Below are positions 6,880 to 15,922 of a stretch of 43,598 nucleotides of DNA, piece after piece. Position numbers and translations under genes: made by a program. The stretch covers positions 1-43,598 of the forward strand of contig JAVBNW010000065.1 in the NCBI GenBank assembly GCA_031551255.1, given 5' to 3'. The DNA comes from JAVBNW01 sp031551255. Lineage in GTDB: Bacteria > Bacillota > Clostridia > Christensenellales > UBA1750. The notes under the pieces are model-generated. The model was not told where the DNA came from, did no database searches, and saw nothing but the letters and a program-made list of their open reading frames with translations. The first letter of the stretch is position 1. The number at the start of each line of letters is the position of its first letter.

Positions 6880-9459
6880 TTGGCCACAAAACGGAAGACA
6901 ACCCGGGGAAAGAAAAAGAAAAGCAGCAATTTTACCCGTGATCTAACCGGCCTTATGCTGATCGCCGCGGGCGTGTTTGCATTGCTGAGCCTTTTTACGG
7001 ATGTGGCGGGCCTCGTGGGCCATTCCGTGCGGGACGGCCTGTTTGCCGCCCTAGGCATCGTGGCCTACGCGGTGCCGTTTTTGCTCGTCATCGTCGGCTG
7101 GATGGTTATGATCTCCTTTAAAAAGCAGCTTCACGGAGGGAAATTGGCGCTGGTCGCCCTATTGTGCGCCGTAGGCATCGTGCTTGTGCAGATGTTTGTC
7201 GATTCTACCATTCGCACCCAGGCCCCTGAGGCCTCGACGCTGTTTGCCTACGCCCTTGCATCCGCGGATCTTGCCAAAGTTGCGCATGCGGGCGCGGGCT
7301 TTGCCGGGGGCGTCCTTGCGTGGCCGCTCGTTGCGGCATTCGGCGTATGGGGGAGCGGCGTGCTCGCCGTGGCGCTGGCCATCGGCGCGCTTGTGCTTCT
7401 GACACGCTTTTCGCTGGGCGATGCGGGGCGCAAGGTGGCGGATGCGGCGGTCGGCGCGGCGGGGGTTGCGATGGACCGCGCGAAGGAAATGCGCAAGGAG
7501 CGGGCGGAGCGACCGAGAGAAGAGCGGCCCGAGCCTAAGCGCGTGTTTCACAACGAGCAAATCAAGGCGCCCAAGAAACAGCAATCCGAACCGGAGCTTT
7601 ACAACATCGCCACCGGCGAGCGGCATAGCGGCGTGGACGCGCAGCCCCTTCCCGTGCGCGACGAACCGGCGTTCAGCCCCTTTGACGAACCCTCCGGCGT
7701 GCTTAACCCCATAGCGGATGTTGAGGAGCTGGATGGGCTTGACGCCCACGACGACGATGCGGCAGCCGAGCCGTTCACCATCGAGGCGATCAACGCGCAG
7801 GGCATCGCGTCCGCGCCCGATGCGGGCGAGGGCGATGTAACAAAAGAAATGCTGCCCGGCGCGCAGCCGCTGGCGGGCGCGCTCCCGCCGCTGGAGGAAA
7901 ATTTAGAGGATTTTGCGGTGGACGCGTCCTCCGGCGTTCATCTGCCGTATAAATTCCCGCCCATATCCCTGCTTTCCATGCCGCAAGAGCCGGTATCGCA
8001 GGGCCGCAAGGCCCTTCAAGAGCAGCAGGAGCGCTCGCAGCTTCTGGTGGATACGCTCCGCTCCTTCGGCATCGAAGCGACGGTGGTGGGCGTCAGCCGA
8101 GGCCCGGCGCTGACGCGCTACGAGCTCAAGCCCGCATCGGGCGTGAAGGTGAGCCGCATTACCGGGCTTGCGGACGACATCGCGCTGAACATGGCCGCGA
8201 TGGGCGTGCGCATCGAGGCGCCGATTCCCGGTAAGGCGGCCGTGGGCATCGAGGTGCCCAACCTGGAGGTATCCACCGTAACGCTGCGCGAGGTGCTCGA
8301 GAGCGAGGATTTTTTCAACCACCCCTCCCGCCTGGCGTTCGCGCTGGGCAAGGATATCGCGGGCAAGCCCATCGTGGCGGATCTTGCGCGCATGCCGCAC
8401 GTGCTGATCGCAGGCGCGACCGGCTCGGGCAAGAGCGTATGCATCAACTCCCTGGTCGCGTCCATTTTATTCAAGGCGACGCCCGAGGAAGTAAGGCTGA
8501 TCATGATTGACCCAAAGGTGGTAGAGCTTTCGGTGTACAACGGCATACCGCACCTGCTGGTCCCGGTGGTTACCGATCCTAAAAAGGCGGCGGGTGCGCT
8601 GAACTGGGCGGTAATGGAGATGACGGACCGCTATAAAAAATTTGCCGATACCGGCAGCCGCGATCTGAAGGGCTACAACGAATACGCGCGCGAGCACGAT
8701 ATACAGACGCTTTCGCAAATCGTCGTGATCATCGACGAGCTGGCGGATCTTATGATGGTGGCCCCCCGCGATGTCGAAGATCACATTTGCCGCCTTGCGC
8801 AGCTGGCGCGCGCGGCGGGCATACACTTGGTCATCGCAACGCAAAGGCCGTCGGTCAACGTCATCACGGGCGTCATCAAGGCCAACATCCCCTCGCGCAT
8901 CGCGTTTGCAGTCGCCTCTCAGGTGGACAGCCGCACCATTTTGGATATGGCGGGCGCGGAGAAGCTGCTCGGCCGTGGCGACATGCTGTTCGATCCCTCC
9001 GGAGCGAACAAGGCGCAGCGCGTGCAGGGCTGCTTTATCACCGATAAGGAAGTAACCTCGGTGGTGGAGATGGTTAAGAAATTTCGCGAGGCGGAGTACG
9101 ACCCGGATATCGTCGAGGCGCTCGAGCGCGCCGAGGCGGCGGGCTCCGGCGGCGGCGCTCCGTCCGGGATGGAGGAAGAAGAGGGCGTGGACGATCTTTT
9201 GCGCCAGGCGATCGAGCTTGCGATCGAGGCGGGGCAAGTTTCCACTTCCATGCTCCAGCGCAGGTTCCGCGTAGGATATGCGCGCGCGGGCCGTCTGGTC
9301 GACGAAATGGAGCAGCGGGGCATCATCTCGGGGCCCGAGGGCTCCAAGCCGCGCACAACCCTCATCGGCAAGGAAGAGTTTAACCGGCAGTTCGGCGGCG
9401 CAGGCCTGCCACAGGCCGCGCAACCGGCGGGACAGTCCGGCATGGAGGAGAGCCTATGA
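6880..9459 (+). CDS. ftsK: FtsK/SpoIIIE DNA translocase
   Basis: This 859-residue septal motor pumps DNA through the closing septum. The N-terminus has about four membrane segments (within residues 18-175). A charged, acidic linker follows to about residue 370. The RecA-like motor comes next: GATGSGKS at 512-519 (Walker A), VVIIDELADLMM with D619 (Walker B), and the ATQRPSVNVITGVIKANIPSRIAF region. The C-terminal gamma winged helix (about 768-825, STSMLQRRFRVGYARAGRLVDEME) reads orientation sequences. TTG 6880 is the start, set by AAGGAGGG. Whether it serves division, sporulation or both is not decidable here. It overlaps rimO by ATGA. Confidence 0.95.
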   Translation: MATKRKTTRGKKKKSSNFTRDLTGLMLIAAGVFALLSLFTDVAGLVGHSVRDGLFAALGIVAYAVPFLLVIVGWMVMISFKKQLHGGKLALVALLCAVGIVLVQMFVDSTIRTQAPEASTLFAYALASADLAKVAHAGAGFAGGVLAWPLVAAFGVWGSGVLAVALAIGALVLLTRFSLGDAGRKVADAAVGAAGVAMDRAKEMRKERAERPREERPEPKRVFHNEQIKAPKKQQSEPELYNIATGERHSGVDAQPLPVRDEPAFSPFDEPSGVLNPIADVEELDGLDAHDDDAAAEPFTIEAINAQGIASAPDAGEGDVTKEMLPGAQPLAGALPPLEENLEDFAVDASSGVHLPYKFPPISLLSMPQEPVSQGRKALQEQQERSQLLVDTLRSFGIEATVVGVSRGPALTRYELKPASGVKVSRITGLADDIALNMAAMGVRIEAPIPGKAAVGIEVPNLEVSTVTLREVLESEDFFNHPSRLAFALGKDIAGKPIVADLARMPHVLIAGATGSGKSVCINSLVASILFKATPEEVRLIMIDPKVVELSVYNGIPHLLVPVVTDPKKAAGALNWAVMEMTDRYKKFADTGSRDLKGYNEYAREHDIQTLSQIVVIIDELADLMMVAPRDVEDHICRLAQLARAAGIHLVIATQRPSVNVITGVIKANIPSRIAFAVASQVDSRTILDMAGAEKLLGRGDMLFDPSGANKAQRVQGCFITDKEVTSVVEMVKKFREAEYDPDIVEALERAEAAGSGGGAPSGMEEEEGVDDLLRQAIELAIEAGQVSTSMLQRRFRVGYARAGRLVDEMEQRGIISGPEGSKPRTTLIGKEEFNRQFGGAGLPQAAQPAGQSGMEESL

Positions 9460-10742
9460 ACATCGGCATGATTTCGCTGGGTTGCGCTAAGAACCGCGTC
9501 GACGCCGAGACGATGCTCGGCCTGCTGAAGGCCGCGGGGCATACGATCGTGGGCCGTACAGGAGATGCCGACGTCGTGATCGTCAACACCTGCGGGTTCA
9601 TTCAAAGCGCGAAAGAAGAGGCGATCGAGGCCATTTTCGAAGCTGCGCGGGATAAGCGCGAGGGCGCGAAGCTCATCGTAACCGGATGCCTGGCGCAGCG
9701 CTATCCGGGCGAGCTGCTACATGATATTCCGGAGCTTGACGCGGTGTTGGGCATCGGCGAAATCGGCGAGATCGCCGCGCATGTTAAGAGGATAGCCGCG
9801 GGCGGGCGCTATCGGGAGGCGCAAAGGCCCTTCGCGTTCTGCGAAGAGGCCGCTCGCGTCTTGACGACGCCCCGGCACTATGCCTATGTAAAGGTCGCCG
9901 ACGGCTGCGACAACCGCTGCGCGTACTGCGCGATACCCGGCATACGCGGCGACTATATTTCGCGTCCTATCGAAGGAATTTTGCGCGAGGCCGACGGGCT
10001 GTTGGAAGGCGGCGCAAAAGAACTGATCCTCATCGCGCAGGATACCACGCGCTACGGCATGGATCTTTACGGCGCCCCCAGGCTGGCGGAGCTTACGCAA
10101 AAGCTTATCCGGCCGGGTATGTGGCTGCGCGCGATGTATTTCTACCCCGAAATGATCGACGAGGCGCTGCTGGACGCGATGCTAGCAGGCGGCGCGTGCC
10201 GATACATCGACGTGCCGATTCAGCACGCAAGCGACGGCGTGCTTGCGGCGATGAACAGGCGCGGCGGGCGCGCGGCGATCGAGCGCGCCTATTCTCTTGC
10301 GCGAAACCGCGGGTTTGCGCTGCGCACCACGGTGCTGGTAGGCTTTCCAGGCGAGACGAAAGAACAATTCGCAGAGCTTCTGTCTTTTTTGCGGGATCAC
10401 CCGTTTGACAGGCTCGGCGCATTTGCGTTTTCCCGCGAAGAGGGCACCCGGGCGGCGCTAATGCCCGGCAAAGTACCTCCAAAGCTCGCGAAAGAGCGCG
10501 AAAAGGCCGTGATGGAGCAGCAAATTGCGATTTCGCGCAAGCTTTTGAGCGAAAAGGTCGGCACGACCCTTAGCGTCTTAACGGAAAGCGTCGTGCAGGG
10601 GCATACGCTTGGCAGGACGGAGGCGGATGCGCCGGATATCGACGGCGTCGTGCGCATCGCGGGCGCGCTGCCGGTGGGAGAGTTTGCAGACATCCGCATC
10701 GTGGGTTCTTCGGATTACGATCTGGAGGGGGTGCCGGCATGA
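9456..10742 (+). CDS. rimO: Ribosomal protein S12 methylthiotransferase
   Basis: RimO adds a methylthio group to an aspartate of ribosomal protein S12 by radical-SAM chemistry. The UPF0004 domain carries cluster cysteines C10, C46 and C78. The radical-SAM motif is C151-x3-C155-x2-C158 (GCDNRCAYCAIP). The MNRRGGRAAIE segment and FPGETKEQF are typical of the family. The C-terminal TRAM domain ends around residue 425. The short N-terminal spacing and sequence favour RimO over MiaB. The start overlaps the ftsK stop. Confidence 0.93.
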   Translation: MNIGMISLGCAKNRVDAETMLGLLKAAGHTIVGRTGDADVVIVNTCGFIQSAKEEAIEAIFEAARDKREGAKLIVTGCLAQRYPGELLHDIPELDAVLGIGEIGEIAAHVKRIAAGGRYREAQRPFAFCEEAARVLTTPRHYAYVKVADGCDNRCAYCAIPGIRGDYISRPIEGILREADGLLEGGAKELILIAQDTTRYGMDLYGAPRLAELTQKLIRPGMWLRAMYFYPEMIDEALLDAMLAGGACRYIDVPIQHASDGVLAAMNRRGGRAAIERAYSLARNRGFALRTTVLVGFPGETKEQFAELLSFLRDHPFDRLGAFAFSREEGTRAALMPGKVPPKLAKEREKAVMEQQIAISRKLLSEKVGTTLSVLTESVVQGHTLGRTEADAPDIDGVVRIAGALPVGEFADIRIVGSSDYDLEGVPA

Positions 10743-11284
10743 CGCTGGCCAACAAGGTTACGATCTTCCGCGTGGCGATGGTGCCCGTGTTTCTCGTGTT
10801 TATGTACCTAAACTTTTCGTATGTTCAGTGGGTGGCGATGGGCGTATTCGTGCTCGCGGCGCTGACGGATTTGGTGGACGGCCATCTGGCGCGCAGCATG
10901 AACCAGATTACCACATTCGGCAAGTTTATGGACCCGATCGCCGACAAGCTGCTGGTCATGTCCGCGTTCATCGTGCTGGCCGGGCAGGGCAAGATGCACG
11001 AGATGTTCGCGGTCGTGTTCGTCGCCAGGGAGTTCATCGTATCCGGGCTTCGGCAGGTTGCCGCCTCGCAAAAGAACGTGATCGCAGCGGGCTGGCTCGG
11101 CAAGATCAAGACGGTCACCCAAATCGTCGCGGTGGCGATTTTAATCGTAGACAACGTTCCGTTTTCGCTGATCGGCGTTCCGATGGACAAGATCGCGGTT
11201 TGGGTCGCGATGGCGTTTACCATCTGGTCGGGGGTGGATTACCTGTACGCCAACCGCGCCGTCATCAGCCCGAGGGACGACTGA
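10739..11284 (+). CDS. pgsA: CDP-diacylglycerol-glycerol-3-phosphate 3-phosphatidyltransferase
   Basis: PgsA makes phosphatidylglycerol phosphate at the membrane. The CDP-alcohol phosphotransferase motif D-G-x2-A-R-x8-G-x3-D-x3-D is intact (DGHLAR...GKFMDPIADK, about residues 44-68). Several membrane helices surround it, and the start MTLANKVTIFRVAMVPVF is typical. Length 181 is normal. The gene overlaps the rimO stop, continuing the translationally coupled ftsK-rimO-pgsA series. Confidence 0.93.
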   Translation: MTLANKVTIFRVAMVPVFLVFMYLNFSYVQWVAMGVFVLAALTDLVDGHLARSMNQITTFGKFMDPIADKLLVMSAFIVLAGQGKMHEMFAVVFVAREFIVSGLRQVAASQKNVIAAGWLGKIKTVTQIVAVAILIVDNVPFSLIGVPMDKIAVWVAMAFTIWSGVDYLYANRAVISPRDD

Positions 11285-11323
11285 CGAGCCCGTTTTATCG
11301 CTAATTAGGGAAGGGGATAGCCC

Positions 11324-12559
11324 ATGATCGCTGAAATTCTTTCGGTGGGCACCGAATTGCTGCTGGGGCAGATCGTCAACACCGACGCGCAGTATCTTTC
11401 GCAGCGCCTGAGCGAGATCGGCATCGACACCTACTACCAGGTGACGGTGGGCGACAACCCCGCGCGCATGCTCGCATCCCTTGCGCAAGCGGTTTCCCGC
11501 AGCGACATAGTGATCGCCAGCGGCGGCCTGGGCCCTACGCAAGACGACATTACCAAGGAAATCGTCGCCCAATACTTTGGCCTTGCGATGGAGCCGCACG
11601 CGGAAAGCGAGATAAGGCTGCGTTCCTTTTTCGAGGGACAGGGCAGGGAGATGACGCCCAACAACCTTCGGCAGATATATTTTCCACAGGGCTCGATCGT
11701 GGTGCCCAACGACTACGGCACCGCGCCCGGCTGCATTGTAGAAAAAGACGGCAAGCGCGTGATCGTGCTGCCCGGGCCGCCCAGCGAGTTGCAGGGGATG
11801 TTCCGCGATCAGATTTTGCCCTATCTACAGAATCTGAGCGATCAAATGATCGTGTCGAGGGTGCTTAGGGTATTCGGCCTTGGCGAATCGACGGCGGAGC
11901 ATATGCTAAGGGATCTTATTAAGGCACAGACCAACCCCACCATCGCGCCGTACGCGAGCTTTGGCGAGATGTCGCTTCGGCTTACGGTGAAGTGCGCGCG
12001 GGAAGACGACGCGCAGGCGCTGCTCGACCCTTTAGAAAAGGCGGTGCGTGAGCGCATCGGAGAGTACATCTACGCGGTTAACGAGGCAAGCATGGAAGAA
12101 GCCGTCGTACACGATCTGCTTATGAGGCGGCGCACGGTTGCGCTGGCGGAAAGCTGTACCGGCGGCCTGATCGCCTCGATGCTTGTGTCGGTTTCGGGCG
12201 CGAGCGGCGCATTTATCGAAGGCACGGTCGCCTATTCCAACGAAGCTAAGGTCCGCTCGTTGGGCGTTTCACCCGATACGATCGCGGCGCACGGCGCGGT
12301 GAGCGAACAGACGGCGCGCGAAATGGCCGTAGGAGTCATGCGCCGGGCCGGTGCGGACTTTGGGTTGTCGGTTACCGGCATCGCCGGGCCGGATGGAGGG
12401 AGCCCCGAAAAGCCCGTGGGACTCGTATACATAGCGCTGGCGCACGGGGAAGAAGCGCTTGTAAAGGAACTTCGGCTGCGCGGCTCCCGCGAGCGGATAC
12501 GCAGGTTCAGCGCACTTAACGCGCTTGATCTTATCAGGCGGGAGCTTATCAAGGAATAA
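11324..12559 (+). CDS. cinA: CinA family competence/damage-inducible protein
   Basis: The 411-residue protein has an N-terminal MoaB/Mog-like domain (AEILSVGTELLLGQIVNTDAQYL, ASGGLGPTQDDITKE) and a C-terminal PncC-type domain (LAESCTGGLIASMLVSVSGASGAF; GIAGPDGG). The latter deamidates nicotinamide mononucleotide in studied CinA proteins; the N-terminal domain is linked to ADP-ribose pyrophosphatase activity in some. Placement directly before recA is a long-conserved arrangement in Gram-positive bacteria. GGGAAGGGG precedes the ATG. Confidence 0.93.
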   Translation: MIAEILSVGTELLLGQIVNTDAQYLSQRLSEIGIDTYYQVTVGDNPARMLASLAQAVSRSDIVIASGGLGPTQDDITKEIVAQYFGLAMEPHAESEIRLRSFFEGQGREMTPNNLRQIYFPQGSIVVPNDYGTAPGCIVEKDGKRVIVLPGPPSELQGMFRDQILPYLQNLSDQMIVSRVLRVFGLGESTAEHMLRDLIKAQTNPTIAPYASFGEMSLRLTVKCAREDDAQALLDPLEKAVRERIGEYIYAVNEASMEEAVVHDLLMRRRTVALAESCTGGLIASMLVSVSGASGAFIEGTVAYSNEAKVRSLGVSPDTIAAHGAVSEQTAREMAVGVMRRAGADFGLSVTGIAGPDGGSPEKPVGLVYIALAHGEEALVKELRLRGSRERIRRFSALNALDLIRRELIKE

Positions 12560-12593
12560 AGCAAAGACAAGTCGATAAAAGGGGGAAGTATTC

Positions 12594-13682
12594 ATGGCGG
12601 AAAAGACGCTCAGGCCCGAACGGGTGGAAAGGCCGGACAGCAGGCGGACGGCCCTGGAGAGCGCGCTGACGAAAATCGAAAAAGACTTTGGCAAGGGCGC
12701 CATCATGAAGCTGGGCGAGCAGGCCGACAGGATGAGCGTTTCCGTGATCTCCACAGGATGCCTCGATTTGGATATCGCGCTGGGCGTGGGCGGCATACCG
12801 CGCGGGCGCATCATCGAAATCTATGGCCCGGAGGCCTCGGGCAAGACCACCGTGGCGCTGCACTGCGTTGCCCAAGCGCAAAAAGAAGGCGGCACCGCGG
12901 CATTTATCGACGCCGAGCATGCGCTCGACCCGGTCTATGCGAAAAAGCTTGGCGTGGATATCGACGAATTGTATGTTTCGCAACCCGATACCGGCGAGCA
13001 GGCGTTGGAGATTTGCGAGGCGCTCGTTAGATCCGGCGCGGTGGATATCGTCGTAATCGATTCGGTGGCAGCTTTGGTGCCCAAGGCGGAGATCGAGGGC
13101 GATATGGGCGACAGCCACGTCGGCCTGCAGGCGCGCCTCATGTCGCAGGCGCTGCGCAAGCTGGCGGGCGTCATTTCCAAAACGAACTGCATTTGCATCT
13201 TTATCAACCAGCTGCGCGAGAAAGTCGGCGTAATGTTCGGCAACCCCGAGACGACGACCGGGGGCAAGGCCCTTAAATTTTACGCATCCATCCGCTTGGA
13301 TATCAGGCGCGGCGAGCCGCTGAAAAACGGCAACGACGTCGTGGGCAACCGCACGAAGGCAAAGGTAGTGAAAAACAAGGTCGCCCCGCCGTTTAAGATG
13401 GCCATGTTTGATATTTTATACGGCGAGGGCATCTCCGTGGAGGGCTCCATTATCGATAACGCCGTTATGCAAAAGATCATACAAAAGGCGGGCGCATGGT
13501 ATTCCTACAACGAAGTGCGCATCGGGCAGGGCAGGGAGAACACCCGCAAATATTTAAAAGACAATCCTGAAGTGTGCAAAGAGATCGAGGGCAAGGTGCG
13601 CGAGGCCTTGCTTACGGGCGCGATTGCGGCACCCCTTGCGAGCGAGGCGGACGATATTGACGATTCGGACGATTTAGAGTAA
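12594..13682 (+). CDS. recA: Recombinase RecA
   Basis: RecA forms filaments on single-stranded DNA, catalyses strand exchange, and triggers LexA cleavage. Walker A GPEASGKT spans residues 78-85. The VVIDSVAALVPKAEIEGDMGDSHVGLQARLMSQALRKL stretch includes Walker B and the L1 region, and FINQLREKVGVMFGNPETTTGGKALKFY spans L2. The acidic C-terminal tail (DDIDDSDDLE) is usual. Length is 362. ATG 12594 follows GGGGGAAG. No LexA-type operator was recognised in the short gap after cinA, so it is probably co-transcribed with it. Confidence 0.97.
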   Translation: MAEKTLRPERVERPDSRRTALESALTKIEKDFGKGAIMKLGEQADRMSVSVISTGCLDLDIALGVGGIPRGRIIEIYGPEASGKTTVALHCVAQAQKEGGTAAFIDAEHALDPVYAKKLGVDIDELYVSQPDTGEQALEICEALVRSGAVDIVVIDSVAALVPKAEIEGDMGDSHVGLQARLMSQALRKLAGVISKTNCICIFINQLREKVGVMFGNPETTTGGKALKFYASIRLDIRRGEPLKNGNDVVGNRTKAKVVKNKVAPPFKMAMFDILYGEGISVEGSIIDNAVMQKIIQKAGAWYSYNEVRIGQGRENTRKYLKDNPEVCKEIEGKVREALLTGAIAAPLASEADDIDDSDDLE

Positions 13683-13721
13683 GCCCAAACCATCTCCTCG
13701 TATCCGCGGCTTTCATCCGGC

Positions 13722-13755
13722 CCGCCGGCATCGCTTACAAGAGCATGCCGGCGGG
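13722..13755 (+). terminator. Strong hairpin after recA
   Basis: An 11-bp perfect stem (CCCGCCGGCAT with ATGCCGGCGGG) lies 40 nt after the recA stop. No T-run follows, so termination is inferred only from strength and position. Confidence 0.45.
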
Positions 13756-13787
13756 GCTGCCGGCGACTTTCATTGTGGCGGCATGAC

Positions 13788-13949
13788 CTGGTGATCCGGC
13801 AGGACTAGACTTTAGTTTCTGAGGGGATCTTTTCCGCCCGGCTTTGTCGCATTCTGCTCGGTGTAGCCGCGGCAGCGGCCCCGCTCGGCTCCTCGTCGGG
13901 CGAAAAAACCCTCGGCGAATCCTACACACTAACCCTGCCGGAACACTAG
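13788..13949 (+). repeat. 160-bp inverted-repeat element, copy E
   Basis: The left end CTGGTGATCCGGCAGGACTAG matches the inverted right end CTAGTGTTCCGGCAGGGTTAG. The inner stem pairs GGGATCTTTTCCGCCC with GGGCGAAAAAACCC. The apex is rich in GCCGC/GCGGC. Core words GGATCTTTTCCGC, CGGCTCCT and GCGAAAAAA are shared with the other copies although the terminal arms differ. It lies in the recA-rny gap, which otherwise holds the hairpin at 13722 and the rny promoter. Confidence 0.65.
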
Positions 13950-14029
13950 CAAATCTTTGCAAATCTCACATAAATTGTGCTGCACACACTTTTTACACGA
14001 CACCTGGTCACAAGAAACGCCAAACTAAC

Positions 14030-14058
14030 TTGACACAGCCTCCACGAAAAGATACAAT
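14030..14058 (+). promoter_or_regulatory. Sigma-A-type promoter upstream of rny
   Basis: TTGACA (14030-14035) and TACAAT (14053-14058) are separated by exactly 17 bp. Transcription would start near 14065, leaving a leader of about 110 nt before rny. Confidence 0.75.
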
Positions 14059-14123
14059 TTATTTGATGTAAAGTCATTGCATGTGTCGTTGTGCATTTGC
14101 GCATTGCATAAAAAACGACCATT

Positions 14124-14146
14124 ACCGGGCTTTTGCCCGGTTTGTT
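14124..14146 (+). terminator. Small terminator-like hairpin in the rny leader
   Basis: ACCGGGC and GCCCGGT pair around TTTT and are followed by TTTGTT. Lying between the promoter and the ribosome site, it could attenuate rny or end a small RNA of about 80 nt. Confidence 0.4.
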
Positions 14147-14175
14147 CATGCAGGTTTACAGAATAAATATAAAAG

Positions 14176-15756
14176 GTGGAGGTGGTTGCACTGGCAGGAT
14201 GGATGGTCGCGTTAATCGCCGCTATCGTGGGCGTCGTTACGGCGGGCGTCGGCGTCGGCGTTGGATACGTGTTGGGCTCGAAATCGACCAGGAAGGCAAT
14301 CGAGGAAAAGGTCGGGCGCACGGAGGACACCATGAAGAAGCTGGTGGACGACGCGACGCGCAAGGCCGAGGCTGTTAAAAAAGAGATGCTGTTGGAAGCC
14401 AAGGAAGACATCCTACGATCTAAGACCGAAGCGGATAAAGAGATCCGCGACAGAAGGGCGGAGACGCAAAGGCTGGAGCGCAGGCTTTTGCAGCGCGAGG
14501 AGACGCTCGACAAAAAAATGGACAACCTCGAAGCGCGGGATCAGGCGCTCAACCGCAAAGAAGAAGAGCTGCTGTCGCAGCAAGCCCAGTTGGAAGCTAA
14601 CCTTACCAGGCAGCAGGAAGAGCTTGAGCGCATCGCGCAGATGACGATGGAGGACGCTCGGCAGACGCTTATCCATTCCGTCGAAAAGGAAGCGTACCAC
14701 GATGCCGCGGTGATGGTGCGCGAAATCGAGAACAGGGCCAAAGAAGAGGGCGAAAAGAAGGCCCGCAACATTATCGCGCTGGCGATTCAAAAGTGTGCCG
14801 CCGATCATGTAACCGAGACGACCGTCTCGGTTGTCGCGCTGCCCAACGACGAAATGAAGGGCCGCATCATCGGCCGCGAGGGCCGCAACATCCGCACGCT
14901 GGAAACGGCGACAGGCATCGATCTGATCATCGACGATACGCCCGAGGCGGTCATCCTTTCGGGCTTTGATCCCATTCGCCGCGAAATCGCCCGCATTGCG
15001 CTCGAACGTCTGATTACCGACGGGCGCATCCACCCGGCGCGCATCGAGGAAATGGTGGAGAAGGCGCGCAAAGAGGTCGAAACGCAAATTCGCGAGGCCG
15101 GAGAGCAGGCGGTGTTCGAAACCGGCATTCACAACCTGCACCACGAGTTGGTAAGGTTGCTCGGCCGCATGAAGTACCGCACGAGCTATGGGCAAAACGT
15201 GCTGAGGCATTCCATCGAGGTTTCACACCTTGCGGGCGTCATGGCCGCCGAACTTGGCGCCGACGTTACGCTTGCCAAGCGCGCGGGCCTTTTGCACGAT
15301 ATCGGCAAGTCGATCGACCACGAGGTGGAGGGCACGCATATCTCCATCGGCGCGGATCTGGCGACCAAGTACCGCGAGAGCCCGGCGGTGATCAACGCCA
15401 TCGCGGCCCACCACGGCGACGTCGAGCCCACCACCATTGAGGCCGTGCTCGTCGCTGCGGCGGATGCGATTTCCGGCGCGCGGCCCGGCGCCAGGCGCGA
15501 GACGCTCGAAAGTTATATCAAGCGCCTGCAAAAGCTCGAAGAGATCGCCGATTCGTTCGACGGCGTCGAAAAATCGTTTGCGATCCAGGCGGGGCGCGAG
15601 GTGCGTATCATCGTAAAGCCCGACGACGTGGACGACGTGGGCACGCTGTTTATGGCGAAAGAAATCGTCAAGCGCATAGAAAAGGAAATGGAATATCCCG
15701 GCCAGATCAAGGTCAACGTTATCAGGGAGATGCGCGCGATCGAATATGCAAAATAG
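14176..15756 (+). CDS. rny: Ribonuclease Y
   Basis: RNase Y is the membrane-anchored endonuclease that begins mRNA decay in many Gram-positives. An N-terminal membrane helix (about residues 5-34) is followed by a long charged coiled coil (about 40-205). Then come a KH domain (VSVVALPNDEMKGRIIGREGRNIRTLETATGID) and an HD domain with metal-binding HD in LLHDIGKSIDHE. The end is MRAIEYAK. Length 526 fits. The start is uncertain: GTG 14176, GTG 14182 or ATG 14203 are in frame, and GGAGG at 14178-14182 is not ideally spaced for any of them. Confidence 0.95.
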   Translation: MEVVALAGWMVALIAAIVGVVTAGVGVGVGYVLGSKSTRKAIEEKVGRTEDTMKKLVDDATRKAEAVKKEMLLEAKEDILRSKTEADKEIRDRRAETQRLERRLLQREETLDKKMDNLEARDQALNRKEEELLSQQAQLEANLTRQQEELERIAQMTMEDARQTLIHSVEKEAYHDAAVMVREIENRAKEEGEKKARNIIALAIQKCAADHVTETTVSVVALPNDEMKGRIIGREGRNIRTLETATGIDLIIDDTPEAVILSGFDPIRREIARIALERLITDGRIHPARIEEMVEKARKEVETQIREAGEQAVFETGIHNLHHELVRLLGRMKYRTSYGQNVLRHSIEVSHLAGVMAAELGADVTLAKRAGLLHDIGKSIDHEVEGTHISIGADLATKYRESPAVINAIAAHHGDVEPTTIEAVLVAAADAISGARPGARRETLESYIKRLQKLEEIADSFDGVEKSFAIQAGREVRIIVKPDDVDDVGTLFMAKEIVKRIEKEMEYPGQIKVNVIREMRAIEYAK

Positions 15757-15774
15757 CGCGTTTTACGAGAAACG

Positions 15775-15802
15775 AAAAGGACGCTTTCAAGCGTCCTTTT
15801 TT
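15775..15802 (+). terminator. Rho-independent terminator of rny
   Basis: AAAAGGACGCTT and AAGCGTCCTTTT pair around TC, and the 3' arm runs into six T residues. It lies about 20 nt after the rny stop. Confidence 0.9.
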
Positions 15803-15873
15803 GTCGCGGCGGTGAGAAACCAAGCGTTTGCATATTTGCTTGCCTGTCGCCGACGACTATAAAAAGCCGCGCC

Positions 15874-15902
15874 TTGCATGCTAAGGCCCTATGCCGTATA
15901 CT
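15874..15902 (+). promoter_or_regulatory. Promoter of the M19-U32 pair
   Basis: TTGCAT (15874-15879) and TATACT (15897-15902) are spaced by 17 bp, just upstream of GGAGGTGG and ATG 15923. The leader is very short. Confidence 0.55.
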
Positions 15903-15922
15903 CATGAAGTGGAGGTGGTTCC

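Noticed and set aside
12560..12593. LexA operator before recA
   Set aside because: The 34-nt gap shows only a ribosome site and no CGAAC-type or CTGT-N8-ACAG palindrome.
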